Shown piece after piece: positions 10,801-19,579 of a stretch of 64,000 bases of DNA. The notes below the pieces were generated by a model. The model worked only from the letters and a program-made list of their open reading frames with translations. It ran no database searches and had not been told where the DNA came from. A program made the position numbers and the translations under genes. The DNA is from Procambarus clarkii (lineage: Eukaryota > Arthropoda > Malacostraca > Decapoda > Cambaridae), in contig NC_091172.1 of the NCBI RefSeq assembly GCF_040958095.1, forward strand, positions 21,630,009-21,694,008, in the 5' to 3' direction. How positions within the stretch are numbered: the first letter of the stretch is position 1; each line of letters begins with the position of its first letter.

Positions 10801-11985
10801 GCATTCAAAGCACTTGAACGCATCCAGACAGAATTAAGTGTTACGCAACAACGCGACACTGTGCTGCGAGGTACTCGTATCGTGATTCCAGCTGTTCTCC
10901 AGCAACGTGCTCTGAAGCTTGCACATCAAGGACACCAAGGTCTTGTTAGGACGAAACAGCTGCTACGAGAAAAGGTGTGGTTTCCTGGCATTGATCGTCA
11001 AGCAAAGGATATGCATGATGCCTGTGTCCCTTGCCAAGCTGCAGTGGATACTTCAAGACCAACACCTCTACAACCTTCACCACTACCTGCTGCACCATGG
11101 ACGGAAGTATCGATGGACTTCTGTGGACCACTACCAACTGGAGAGTACTTGATGGTAGTCATTGATGATCACTCACGTTATCCAGAAGTAGAAATCATCA
11201 CTTCCACATCTGCAAAGGCTGTCATCCCGAAACTCGACAAGATCTTTTCAAACTTTGGCATTCCCGAAGTTGTCAAGACAGACAATGGACCGCCATTCAA
11301 TGGACAAGACTTCGTCAACTTTTCTGAGCATATTGGATTCAAACACCGCCGTGTGATGCCACTACATCCTCAAGCAAATGGAGAAGTTGAGAGATTCATG
11401 CAACCTCTCATGAAAGCGGTACGCTGTGCTCATGCCGAAGGACGATCCTGGAAACAAGCTATGTATGCTTTTCTCAGGAACTACCGTGCAACACCACATG
11501 GAACACTGGGCAAGTCGCCTGGCGAACTTTTATTTGGACGTCCTATGAGAATCGCACTACCCGTCATGCCAGCCGAGGTAACGGATAAACGTCTCGCTCA
11601 GAAGGATGCACTAGCCAAGGGCAAAATGAAAATTGCTCATGATCAACGTGCAAAGGAACAGTTCATAAAGGTTGGTGACACTGTTCTCGTTAAAAAGAAA
11701 AAAGAGGGAAAGTTAGATATGCCGTATGATACAAAACCATATAAAGTGATTAGTGTAAAAGGAACTATGGTAACAGCTAGTAATAGAGATCATAGTATAA
11801 CACGTAATATGGCTTATTTCAAAGTGATTCCAACTAGTGTAGAAAATGATGAAGTGCAAAGTCGTGCAAAAGAAAAAGAAAAAAATAGTTATAACCCGAC
11901 AAACAATTCATCAAGGGATGTTATTGCATTTAAGGACTCTCGTCCTAAACGTCATGTTAAACGCCCTACACGATTTGATGATTAA
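7843..11985 (+). CDS. Gypsy gag-pol polyprotein
   Basis: A 1380-residue single frame starting MANIPQF. The first ATG is at 7843; the open frame extends 27 bases upstream, from a GTG. Domains in order: retrotransposon gag (about 40-190); two CCHC knuckles (CYNCGGDYPH and CYECGKLGHFGAMC, about 245-285); aspartic protease (LIDTGSN, about 370); reverse transcriptase (about 520-690) with FSKLDLNKGYHQL and the active site MSDDIIVYG, where SDD replaces the usual YADD; RNase H starting TVDAS (about 800); integrase zinc finger (HQGHQG ... CVPCQ); and integrase DDE residues in SMDFCGPLP, KTDNGPPF and HPQANGEVERF. Gag and pol are fused with no frameshift or stop between them. All key residues except the RT variant are present, so the element could encode its own mobilisation. 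Confidence 0.96.
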   Translation: MANIPQFPAFDPDCDQTNLSQRWVKWLKRFENLLIVSDIKSAERKRAFLLHYAGDRVCDIFDTLKDTGGAKDYDTAKAKLTEHFKPRQNTAMEIMHFRRAKQLSNETVDQYHTRLQGLAAHCEFADVDKEIKQQIIETCTSTRLRRRALELVDDESSLTKILDIARRMEDAARDARVMECSANNGSATVTNSDEVRKVQGGHRDQRRYHGKPNSKFSREPRHNWGQGTRLKQSQRPTSEGVNNKCYNCGGDYPHQDNVCPAQGKKCYECGKLGHFGAMCRSALKKPQSMNKSTVRGSGHRGRGGKHNIAPHIQNVNNIQDNISLQPVSDDSECDYTYGVQAITEWNDLPNNPETCVYIAGICLKVLIDTGSNIDTIAECHYEKFKKQFPKLENYNGKATAYASKVALPVIGTFTAEIKSKNAMLITTFHVVRNAKESLLSYKTSTKLGLLQLSNAVAVESANNVDAIVAEFSDRFKSIGCYTDSKVHLHINPDVIPVAQPHRRQPFHTRKKVDAELDRLIELDIIEPVTGPTPWVSPIVTPPKPKNPDEIRICVDMRVPNKAIMRERHPTPTVDDMIYRLNGATIFSKLDLNKGYHQLELDDESRLITTFTTHRGLYRYKRLSFGINSAAEVFQHIISQVLQDIPNADNMSDDIIVYGRTQAEHDKALRATLQRLREKNLTLSRAKCEFNQQKIEFFGHVLSDKGLSPDPKKVADIKNAAPPSTSTEVHSFLGMANYCSRFIPDFATITKPLRELLKKNASWYWSDIEQNAFDAVKDALVENATAAYFDPSMDTELTVDASPVGLGAVLAQHKPGQPDSRVVIAYASRSLTDVEQRYSQTEKEALALVWGCEHFNVYLLGAPFTTIVTDHKPLETIFNNPKSKPPARIERWALRLQPYNFTVKYKPGAGNPADYISRHPANSFTITKHQQVAEEYVHSVTCDAVPKALTLDEIRTATLEDPTLQATVDALTKKKFPRIPPSGVDQDAFKALERIQTELSVTQQRDTVLRGTRIVIPAVLQQRALKLAHQGHQGLVRTKQLLREKVWFPGIDRQAKDMHDACVPCQAAVDTSRPTPLQPSPLPAAPWTEVSMDFCGPLPTGEYLMVVIDDHSRYPEVEIITSTSAKAVIPKLDKIFSNFGIPEVVKTDNGPPFNGQDFVNFSEHIGFKHRRVMPLHPQANGEVERFMQPLMKAVRCAHAEGRSWKQAMYAFLRNYRATPHGTLGKSPGELLFGRPMRIALPVMPAEVTDKRLAQKDALAKGKMKIAHDQRAKEQFIKVGDTVLVKKKKEGKLDMPYDTKPYKVISVKGTMVTASNRDHSITRNMAYFKVIPTSVENDEVQSRAKEKEKNSYNPTNNSSRDVIAFKDSRPKRHVKRPTRFDD

Positions 11986-12296
11986 TTGTGTTCCTATGTA
12001 ATGAAAAGTATTTACTTATTGTGCTAAACTAAATTTAATATTGTTTGAATAATGCAGATATCTCATTCAATATTTTGTAACTTTGTATTACAGTTTCTTT
12101 CATGTTTGTTTAACATTGCATATGTATTTTTAACATTGAAATCCTTTGTGGAAAAGATTAAGTTGTTTAAATTCTTTGTGTGCTTAATTAATGTTAAATG
12201 TATGCAGTATCTCTTGATATGGTAATAACTTACTTTGTGTCAATAACTTTGCTTTGTGCTACAAGCATGGTAGACATCCTGTATTCATTCTTTTTA

Positions 12297-12310
12297 AAGA
12301 AAAGGAGGGA
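12297..12310 (+). promoter_or_regulatory. Polypurine tract
   Basis: AAGAAAAGGAGGGA is all purine and abuts the 3' LTR, the usual position of the plus-strand primer. The 325 bp between the gag-pol stop and this point is AT-rich and does not code. Confidence 0.85.
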
Positions 12311-12521
12311 TGTCATGTTCACAGAAAATGGTACCATCCGTTTTCTATGTGCGGCGGCTGACACGCCAGAGAGAAGAAGGTAAACAAGAGCGTACAGGAA
12401 GCCCGCCAAGCTTGGTAGCTACTAGTCATGTAATCATATTAAGTATTAAAGTCAGTAACCAAGTCATGACTTTACATCAACCCAACAACCAAGACTTCCT
12501 CAGTAACACACGAACACCACA
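12311..12521 (+). repeat. 3' LTR
   Basis: 211 bp with the same sequence as the 5' LTR by eye, followed directly by the right copy of the CGTAG target duplication (12522-12526). Confidence 0.95.
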
Positions 12522-12621
12522 CGTAGGATTAAGGACTTGCCCGAAACGCTACGCGTACTAGTGGCTGTACAAGAATGTAACAACTCTTGTATATATCTCA
12601 AAAAAAAAAAAAAAAAAAAAA
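12522..12621 (+). mobile_element. SINE family 4, 3' part and poly(A)
   Basis: This continues the SINE cut by the Gypsy element: GGATTAAGGAC, then CCCGAAACGCTACGCGTAC, then CAACTCTTGTATATATCTC and about 22 A. Compared with 53451-53736 it keeps about 15 extra bases (GTAGGATTAAGGACT region) that the other copy lacks. Confidence 0.9.
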
Positions 12622-13609
12622 CAGATCACTGTATCAAAACTGAGCTGCAGGGTATCGAGGAAGTCTTGTCATAGTATAATGCAATGTCGTGAATTTTATG
12701 CATTTAATAGCTCTGTTATTAAATGCATGAATAATATAACTCGGAGCTCAATCACTCGGCAAACCGTTTCATAGTCTTGCCAGAATATTAAAGAAAACGT
12801 ACTTTGCTCGAATGAGAGAAACCATTATTTTTTTGTAATTTTATAGCCATAACTTTATAGAATTTTTGCGCGGTAATAGTATTTTTCAGAGTTAAGATTG
12901 TCGTGACCTATAGTAATTTTTACAATTTTTGTAAAAGCCATATTTATTATTCTTCTCTTTTCATGGCTGATCAATTCAATTACTTTAGTTAAGGCAGCAT
13001 ATGAGCCTTGGTTGACAAGACGGGTGCCAGGGGTCACGGCTCAGGGAGGGCCCAGATACTAAGCAACGCTCTTAGTAACTAATTCAATTGAATCTAAAAT
13101 GATTTTAACCGGATGAGTAGGAGAAGGTTGCCAATAATATAAGGGATGATAATCACACGAAGATCACTAATCCTGGAAGGCTTGCTAATCATAGGAATGA
13201 TGTTTAAGCATGAGATGGACTCCAATCATTGAAGGGTTCGGCATATTTCTTTTATTCAGTAAGCCTGGAACGTGTCTTGAGTTAGAGAGAGAAATTAGTT
13301 AAGAAGTCCTGTAGACCAGCAACCTGTGCAGGTTAACTATGGCTGAAAGCTATAGCTTCGAGTTCAGTATGATTCTTCCGTTGCCTATAAAAGTAATCTC
13401 TCAGTGTATACCTTTACTAGTGTGATTAATACAGTATGGTGAATGGTAGTGTGTCAACAGGTTGTATACTTCGTGTTGGCGTATATCTGCGCTTTCAATA
13501 ATTGTTTATTCTACATAATATTACACTTCTGTATAAATATATATTTTATTCTGCTTTCTTATTGTCTAGCTTCTATTGCTCCTATATGTTAATCTGCAAC
13601 GCAGTTCTC
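12622..13609. other. No recognised gene
   Basis: AT-rich, unique-looking sequence. No domain-bearing frame or RNA gene is visible. Confidence 0.6.
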
Positions 13610-13610
13610 T

Positions 13611-13805
13611 CTCAGTGGCATATATTTGTATTTACACAGTGGCATATATTTGTATTTACACAGTGGCATATATTTGTATTTACAGAGTGGCATATATTTG
13701 TATTTACAGAGTGGCATATATTTGTATTTACACAGTGGCATATATTTGTATTTACAGAGTGGCATATATTTAATTGTATTTACACAGTGGCATATATTTG
13801 TATTT
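13611..13805. repeat. 24-bp minisatellite, about eight copies
   Basis: Units of the form CAGTGGCATATATTTGTATT followed by TACA, with CAG/GAG variation at one position and one unit with a small insertion. Frames stay open because 24 is a multiple of three; I do not regard them as genes. Confidence 0.95.
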
Positions 13806-14039
13806 GTAAACACACGCGGAATGTGATGAAGGAAGTATTAATAACGGAAGACTTTAAGTTATACATTAGAGGAGCAGAATTCTATAATTATATCACCTGG
13901 TGATACAAGGTGATGCAGTTCTTCCTCGTCTTCCTTGTCACTTGCCTAATTGGCCGTAATACTGCTCTTCTGTTTACATAGTCTACCTCCTTGGTCCTCC
14001 TAATTCATTGTGTTCCCTTCTTCCTTTCAATCTTCGTAA

Positions 14040-14217
14040 TCTCCTTATCAAGTCCGTGCTCCTTATCAAGTTCGAGCTCCTTATCAAGTCCAGGGCCCTT
14101 ATCAAGTCCGGGGCCCTTATCAAGTCTGGGCTCCTTATACAGTCCGGGTTCCTTATACAGTCCGTGCTCCTTATACAGTCCGAGGCCCTTATCAGGTTCG
14201 AGGCCCTTATCAAGTCG
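14040..14217. repeat. 18-bp minisatellite, about ten copies
   Basis: Units such as TCCTTATCAAGTCCGGGC and a TCCTTATACAGTCCG variant alternate in short blocks. Open frames here are artefacts of the period. Confidence 0.93.
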
Positions 14218-14721
14218 CAAACGAGACTTACAAGGGAGAAGGGGAGCCATTACAGGGGGGACTAAGATGGACCAAAACGTCTTGCCGGTTCTCTACTTTG
14301 ATATGAATGTGCCTAAACCTCTGTGTACTGTCTTTGTTTACCCAATAAAAACAACCCAAAGAACACAACACTGCTAACGTCTATCGGATACTTCTTATCG
14401 ACACAATAAAAATATTTTATTAACGAGGGTGTTCCCCTTGTTATTGTGTTATTAATAAAGGTGATTTGCCTAGTGGTTAGTTCTGTACAATTAATAACTG
14501 AGAGCCATAAGGGTTGTGGAGAGCGGGAGGGAGCTAGCAACATGGACAAACACGTAGGGATAGACAGATAAAGAAAGAGGCTAAGAAACAGTGACAGTGA
14601 GATATACGGATAATAGGAGTGAGGAGGGTGGGGGGGGTGAGGAAGATGGATAGGTTAAGTTGCACCGCGGCCCTGCTAGTGGAGAATAGTGAATGTGTTG
14701 GTGAATGGTGGGACCACGACC

Positions 14722-15362
14722 AGTCCAGTGTGTGAGGGGAAGAGTTCAGTGGGTGAGGGGAAGAGTCCAGTGGGTGAGGGGAAGAGTCCAGTGGGTGAGG
14801 GGAAGAGTCCAGTGGGTGAGGGGAAGAGTCCAGTGGGTGAGGGGAAGAGTCCAGTGTGTGAGGGGGAAGAGTCCAGTGTGTGAGGGGAAGAGTCCAGTGT
14901 GTGAGGGGAAGAGTCCAGTGTGTGAGGGGAAGAGTCCAGTGGGTGAGGGGAAGAGTCCAGTGGGTGAGGGGAAGAGTCCAGTGGGTGAGGGGAAGAGTCC
15001 AGTGGGTGAGGGGAAGAGTCCAGTGGGTGAGGGGAAGAGTCCAGTGGGTGAGGGGAAGAGTCCAGTGGGTGAGGGGAAGAGTCCAGTGGGTGAGGGGAAG
15101 AGTTCAGTGGGTGAGGGGAAGAGTTCAGTGTGTGAGGGGAAGAGTCCAGTGGGTGAAAGGAAGAGTTCAGTGTGTGAGGGGAAGAGTTCAGTGTGTGAGG
15201 GGAAGAGTCCAGTGGGTGAGGGGAAGAGTTCAGTGTGTGAGGGGAAGAGTCCAGTGGGTGAGGGGAAGAGTTCAGTGGGTGAGGGGAAGAGTCCAGTGGG
15301 TGAGGGGAAGAGTTCAGTGTGTGAGGGGAAGAGTCCAGTGTGAGGGGAAGAGTCCAGTGGGT
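14722..15362. repeat. 20-bp minisatellite, about 32 copies
   Basis: Units of GTGAGGGGAAGAGTCCAGTG type. Variants differ mainly at two places: GAGTCC or GAGTTC, and GGGTGAGG or TGTGAGG. The variants mix in patches, with homogeneous runs near 14940-15090. Several unbroken frames cross the array on both strands and are not believed to be genes. Confidence 0.96.
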
Positions 15363-15845
15363 GAACCCCTTCCACACCTTCCCAGGTAACCCTCATCACT
15401 GTAACCATTTTCACAGCACTGTCTTCAGCACTGTAAACGACCCCATCTACCCTACAAGAATTTGTAAAATAACCACTCAACATGCAAGGTTACTCATCGC
15501 TGTACCATTGTCATCACTGTAAACATCTTCACTCCATCTACATTCCCCTCCCCCTCCCCCCCCCCCCCCTCGTCACTGTACCCACGATATTGTACGCATA
15601 AGGAAAATCTGATATCTGAACATACGTTTGAAAGTCAATATATGACTATGTGAGCACTGAGATCACGAAGGCCCTGCGGGGCACGGAGCTAACCTCCCTT
15701 GATGACACTCCAGATACAATCACCCTTACTATGGCAAAGTTTAACGAGACTAGCCCCAAGCGTCTGGCTTCAGACTTCGTTCAAATTAACAGTCTTTCTG
15801 TCTTGTAGATATACACTACATGGGGTGCCCGGTGGTGCCTGAGAT
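15363..15845. other. No recognised gene
   Basis: Short unique sequence with a C run at 15547-15570. No gene is seen. Confidence 0.6.
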
Positions 15846-15847
15846 AC

Positions 15848-16045
15848 AACCTTCCTATTGGCTGGTCCATTATCCAGCCTTCCTATTGGCTGGTCCATTA
15901 TCCAGCCTTCCTATTGGCTGGTTCTTTATCCAACCTTCCTATTGGCTGGTCCTTGACCCAACCTTCTTATTGGCTGGTCCTTGACCCAACCTTCCTATTG
16001 GCTGGTCCTTTATCCAACCTTCCTATTGGCTGGTCCTGGACCCAA
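15848..16045. repeat. 23-25 bp minisatellite (CTTCCTATTGGCTGGTCC)n
   Basis: Eight units share CTTCCTATTGGCTGGT with changing linkers (CATTATCCAGC, CTTTATCCAAC, CTTGACCCAAC). Each unit contains an ATTGG core, the reverse complement of a CCAAT box. Confidence 0.92.
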
Positions 16046-16440
16046 CCATCCCTGTCGCCATCTTCCTACAAGCGACCATCTGGGGTGGGCGTGTCGCCCT
16101 CCCTGGGGGGCACATTTCACAGTGATAATATTCCGAGCTGTTAAACCATCTGAAATTGAACTTGTTTTCACACCCTGCTGTCGATTATCGCTAATGGCCG
16201 AGCCTGTGAAGGGAGGGGAGCCTTCTCCCCTTCCACGCCATTCCTCCCCTACACTCACACACTACTCCCCCTTCCCATCAGAAGTACCCTTCCCATCAGG
16301 ACTACTCTTCCCATCACCCCTCTACAAATGGTACATAACAGGCCGCTTCTCCCACCAGAGCTTGGACCGGCTCCATACATAAATTTGCATGTTAAACTTT
16401 GGCCGGCAATGTTGCATGTGCAGTGGCGTCTGATGTTGCC
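16046..16440. other. No recognised gene
   Basis: Moderately GC-rich unique sequence between the minisatellite and the 170-bp satellite. No domain or RNA gene is seen. Confidence 0.55.
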
Positions 16441-16484
16441 CTGACTAGGCCTCCACCTGGGGTCCTCCAGGCCTCCACCAGAAA

Positions 16485-17785
16485 GCCAAATTCTGGCTCT
16501 CTGCACGTATTCGCAGTTTGAAATTCCGACTTTATATACAGAAAAAATGCCAATTACTGAAAGCGGCGGTGGGTCATATTTTGCCCAAACCCCCCCCCCC
16601 CCCTGCAGTTTTCAAAATATCCCAAACATCTCAAATTCATCACCTAAGCCATATTTTGGAACCAAATTTGGGCTCTCTACACGTATTCGCAGTTTGAAAT
16701 TCCTACTTTTTATACCGAAAAAATGCCAATTACTGAAAGCGGCGGTGGGTCACATTTTGCCCAAACCCCCCTGCAATTTTCAAAATAACCCAAACATCCC
16801 AAATTCCATACCATAGCCATATTTTAGAGACAAATTCTGGCTCTCTGAACGTATTCGCAGTTTGAAATTCCTACTTTTTATACCGAAAAAATGCCAATTA
16901 CTGAAAGTAGCGGTGGATCACATTTTGCCCAAACCCCCCCCCCCCCCTGCAATTTTCAAAATATCCCAAACATCCCAAATTCAATACCTGAGCCATATTT
17001 TGGAGCCAAATTCTGGCTCTCTGCACGTATTCACCGTTTGAAATTCCGACTTTTTATACTGAAAATATGTCAATTACTGAAAGCGGCAGTGGGTCACATT
17101 TTGCCCAAACTCCCCTGCAGTTTTCAAAATATCCCAAACGTCACAAATTCAACACATGAGCCATAATTTTGGAGCCAAATTCTGGCTCTCTGCACGTATT
17201 CGTAGTTTGAAATTCCGACTTTTTATACCGAAAATATGCCAATTACTGAAAGCGGCAGTGGGTCACATTTTGCCCAAACCCCCCCCCCCCCCTGCAGTTT
17301 TCAAAATATTCTAAACATCCCAAATTTAATACCTGGGCTATATTTTGGAGCCAAATTCTGGCTCTCTGCACGTATTCGTAGTTTGAAATTCCTACTTTTT
17401 ATACTGAAAATATGCCAATTACTGAAAGCGGCAGTAGGTCACATTTTGCCCCCCCCCCCCTGCAGTTTTCAAAATATCCTAAACATCCCAAATTTAATAC
17501 CTGAGCCATATTTTGGAGCCAAATTCTGGCTCTCTGCACGTATTCGCAGTTTGAAATTCCGGCTTTTTATACCGAAAATATACCAATTACTGAAAGCGGT
17601 CTTGGGTCACATTTTGCCCCCCCCCCTGCAGTTTTCAAAATATCCCAAACATCCCAAATTCAACACCTGAGCCATATTTTGGAGCCAAATTCTGGCTCTC
17701 TGCACATATTCAGTTTGAAATTCCGACTTTTTATACCGAAGATATGCCAATTACGGAAAGCGGTCTTCGGTCACATTTTGCCCAC
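16485..17785 (+). repeat. 170-bp satellite, about eight direct units
   Basis: Units of about 167-176 bp, each with AATTCTGGCTCTCTGCACG, TGCCAATTACTGAAAGCGG and a poly-C run of variable length before CTGCAGTTTTCAAAATATC. Unit starts fall near 16489, 16663, 16830, 17006, 17178, 17351, 17519 and 17687. Length differences come largely from the poly-C run, which also shifts the reading frame between units. Inverted units occur at 19095-19570. Confidence 0.94.
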
Positions 17786-18650
17786 AGAGCATTCTCTCTC
17801 TCAAATTATATACACTGATGGTTCCCTACACCGCACCACGGGTGCAACTGGAAGTGCAGTTGTCCTGACAATGGGCGATGGCCTATACTTTGAGTGGGGA
17901 GTCCGTATAAACAACTGGGCCTCTACCCTTCAGACTGAACTATTTGCCTTGATCCTTGCACTGAAATGTGTACAAGTCTCAAAACTTGATACATTAATTG
18001 TAAGTGACTCCTTATCATCCTTAAATGCTCTTAACTCTTTAAGACATAACTGTAACATGCTCGTGTCCGAAGCTAGACACAAATACAACAAAATTATTAA
18101 GGATGGTAACAGAGTCCATTTCATGTGGTCTCCATCTCATGTTGGCCTCCGAATGCATGATAGAGCTGATAAGTTAGCCAAAGAATCTGCCTTTAAAGGA
18201 GCCGTTGAGTGTAACCTTGGATTGTCAATGAGCAATCTGAGAGCAGCAGTACACCGAGAACTTCAACAAGATCTTGTAGATCTGAGGCAAAGTGAAATTG
18301 ACACCAGTAATTCCATCTATCATCATACTATCATGCAAGAGGAGCCACACATCTATGGATCATCCAATAAAATCAGCAGACTTCTAGATGTTACTACTGC
18401 TCGGCTTAGACTCGGTTACAAGTATCTCTGGGAATTCTCATTATCTGCTGATGTAGACCTTACCAAATGTAAACTGTGTCAACAAAATTATTCGCACACC
18501 CTCCGTCACTATGTGATGGAGTGCGAAAAGATACGTGAATTTAGAGACAATTCTATAACCAATGTTCCAGCGATGTGTCAATATTTCATTCAAAATGATC
18601 TGCTACCAGAAATTTTAGCCAAATATCCCCAGTTTGCTAACTGTAGGTAG
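17776..18650 (+). pseudogene. RNase H / C-terminal fragment of a non-LTR retrotransposon
   Basis: An uninterrupted frame of about 290 residues begins as the satellite ends. It has RNase H hallmarks in order: YTDGSL (first Asp), TELFALILAL (Glu), VSDSLSSLNAL (Asp), then SHVGLRMHDRADKLAKE. After the RNase H domain comes TARLRLGYKYLWE and a zinc-knuckle-like CKLCQQN ... HYVMEC, a tail typical of LINE proteins that carry RNase H. No reverse transcriptase precedes it, and no ATG lies before the first catalytic Asp (the first is near 17871), so it is best read as a 5'-truncated LINE 3' end. The frame shows no decay over 870 bp. The short upstream extension translates satellite sequence. A captured, still used RNase H cannot be excluded. 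Confidence 0.75.
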
Positions 18651-18714
18651 TAACTAAGGGATTGTAACCTATCCACCGCTACCCACTGGATGGGGGGCGG
18701 TGTGCAGGACAGTT

Positions 18715-19084
18715 CAACCCGTTCTCGCAAATTTAATAAGTCAATATTGACTTATTAAATATGTGCATAGGTGACATACTTAACATAATAGATACCCTTA
18801 AAAAGATTCATAGAAAACACCGACCTTACCTAACCTTGTTAGTATCTTAAGATAAGCATCTTATTGCTTCGTAATTACAATTATTACCTAACCTATAATA
18901 GGTATAGGTTAAGTAATAATTGTAATTACGAAGCAATAAGATGCTTATCTTAAGATACTAACAAGGTTAGGTAAGGTCGGTGTTTTCTATGAATCTTTTT
19001 AAGGGTATCTATTATGTTTAGTATATCACCTATGCACGTAGTTAATAAGTCAATATTGACTTTACGAATTTGCGAGAACGGGTG
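18715..19084. mobile_element. Near-perfect 360-bp hairpin, foldback element
   Basis: Two arms of about 175 bp are close reverse complements, centred near 18900. The ends read CAACCCGTTCTCGCAAATT and TTTGCGAGAACGGGTG. Inner parts such as TAAGATGCTTATCTTAAG and GTAATTACGAAGCAATAAG are mirrored. There is no coding capacity. I see no convincing target duplication outside the ends. A one-armed relative lies inside 27295-27881. Confidence 0.88.
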
Positions 19085-19094
19085 TCCATTGTAA

Positions 19095-19570
19095 CCCTGC
19101 AGGGGGGTTTGGGCAAAATGTGACTCACTGCCGCTTTCAGTAATTGGCATATTTTCAGTATAAAAAGTCGGAATTTCAAACTGCGAATATGTGCAGAGAG
19201 CCAGAATTTGGCTCCAAAATATGGCTCAGGTGTTGAATTTGGGATGTTTGGGATATTTTGAAAACTGCAGGGGGGGGGGGGGTTTGGGCAAAATGTGACC
19301 CAAGACCGCTTTCAGTAATTGGCATATCTTCGGTATAAAATGTCGGAATTTCAAACTGCGAATATGTGCAGAGAGCCAGAATTTGGCTCCAAAGTATGGC
19401 TCAGGTGTTGAATTTGGGATGTTTGGGATATTTTGAGAACTGCAGGGGGGGGGGGGGGATTTGGGCAAAATGTGACCCAAGACCGCTTTCAGTAATTGGC
19501 ATATCTTCGGTATAAAATGTCGGAATTTCAAACTGCGAATACGTGCAGAGAGCCAGAATTTGGCATCAAA
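19095..19570 (-). repeat. 170-bp satellite, about three inverted units
   Basis: These are the same units as 16485-17785 but in reverse complement (CCGCTTTCAGTAATTGGCAT, then AGAGAGCCAGAATTTGGC). Two of the G runs, where the plus-strand array has C, are 13-15 bases long. Together the two arrays flank the RNase H fragment and the hairpin like inverted arms. Confidence 0.92.
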
Positions 19571-19579
19571 TATTTAATT

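Larger units (their letters stand above)
6973..12521 (+). mobile_element. Complete Ty3/Gypsy LTR retrotransposon
   Basis: The element is 5549 bp with two 211-bp LTRs that look identical by eye. Its parts are, in order, a tRNA-Ser type primer site, a leader carrying two minisatellites, one gag-pol frame, a 3' untranslated region, a polypurine tract and the 3' LTR. The flanking 5-bp duplication is CGTAG. Identical LTRs plus an unbroken frame mean a recent insertion and a possibly still active element. No envelope-like frame is seen. It sits inside a SINE, downstream of the tetraspanin gene. The CCHC knuckles and the SDD in place of YADD at the RT active site suggest a Mag-like clade, which is inference. 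Confidence 0.96.

Noticed and set aside
14705-15483. Frames of more than 200 codons with the repeats GKSPVGE or LFPSPTG
   Set aside because: A 20-bp array without stops stays open in several frames on both strands. It is an array artefact.
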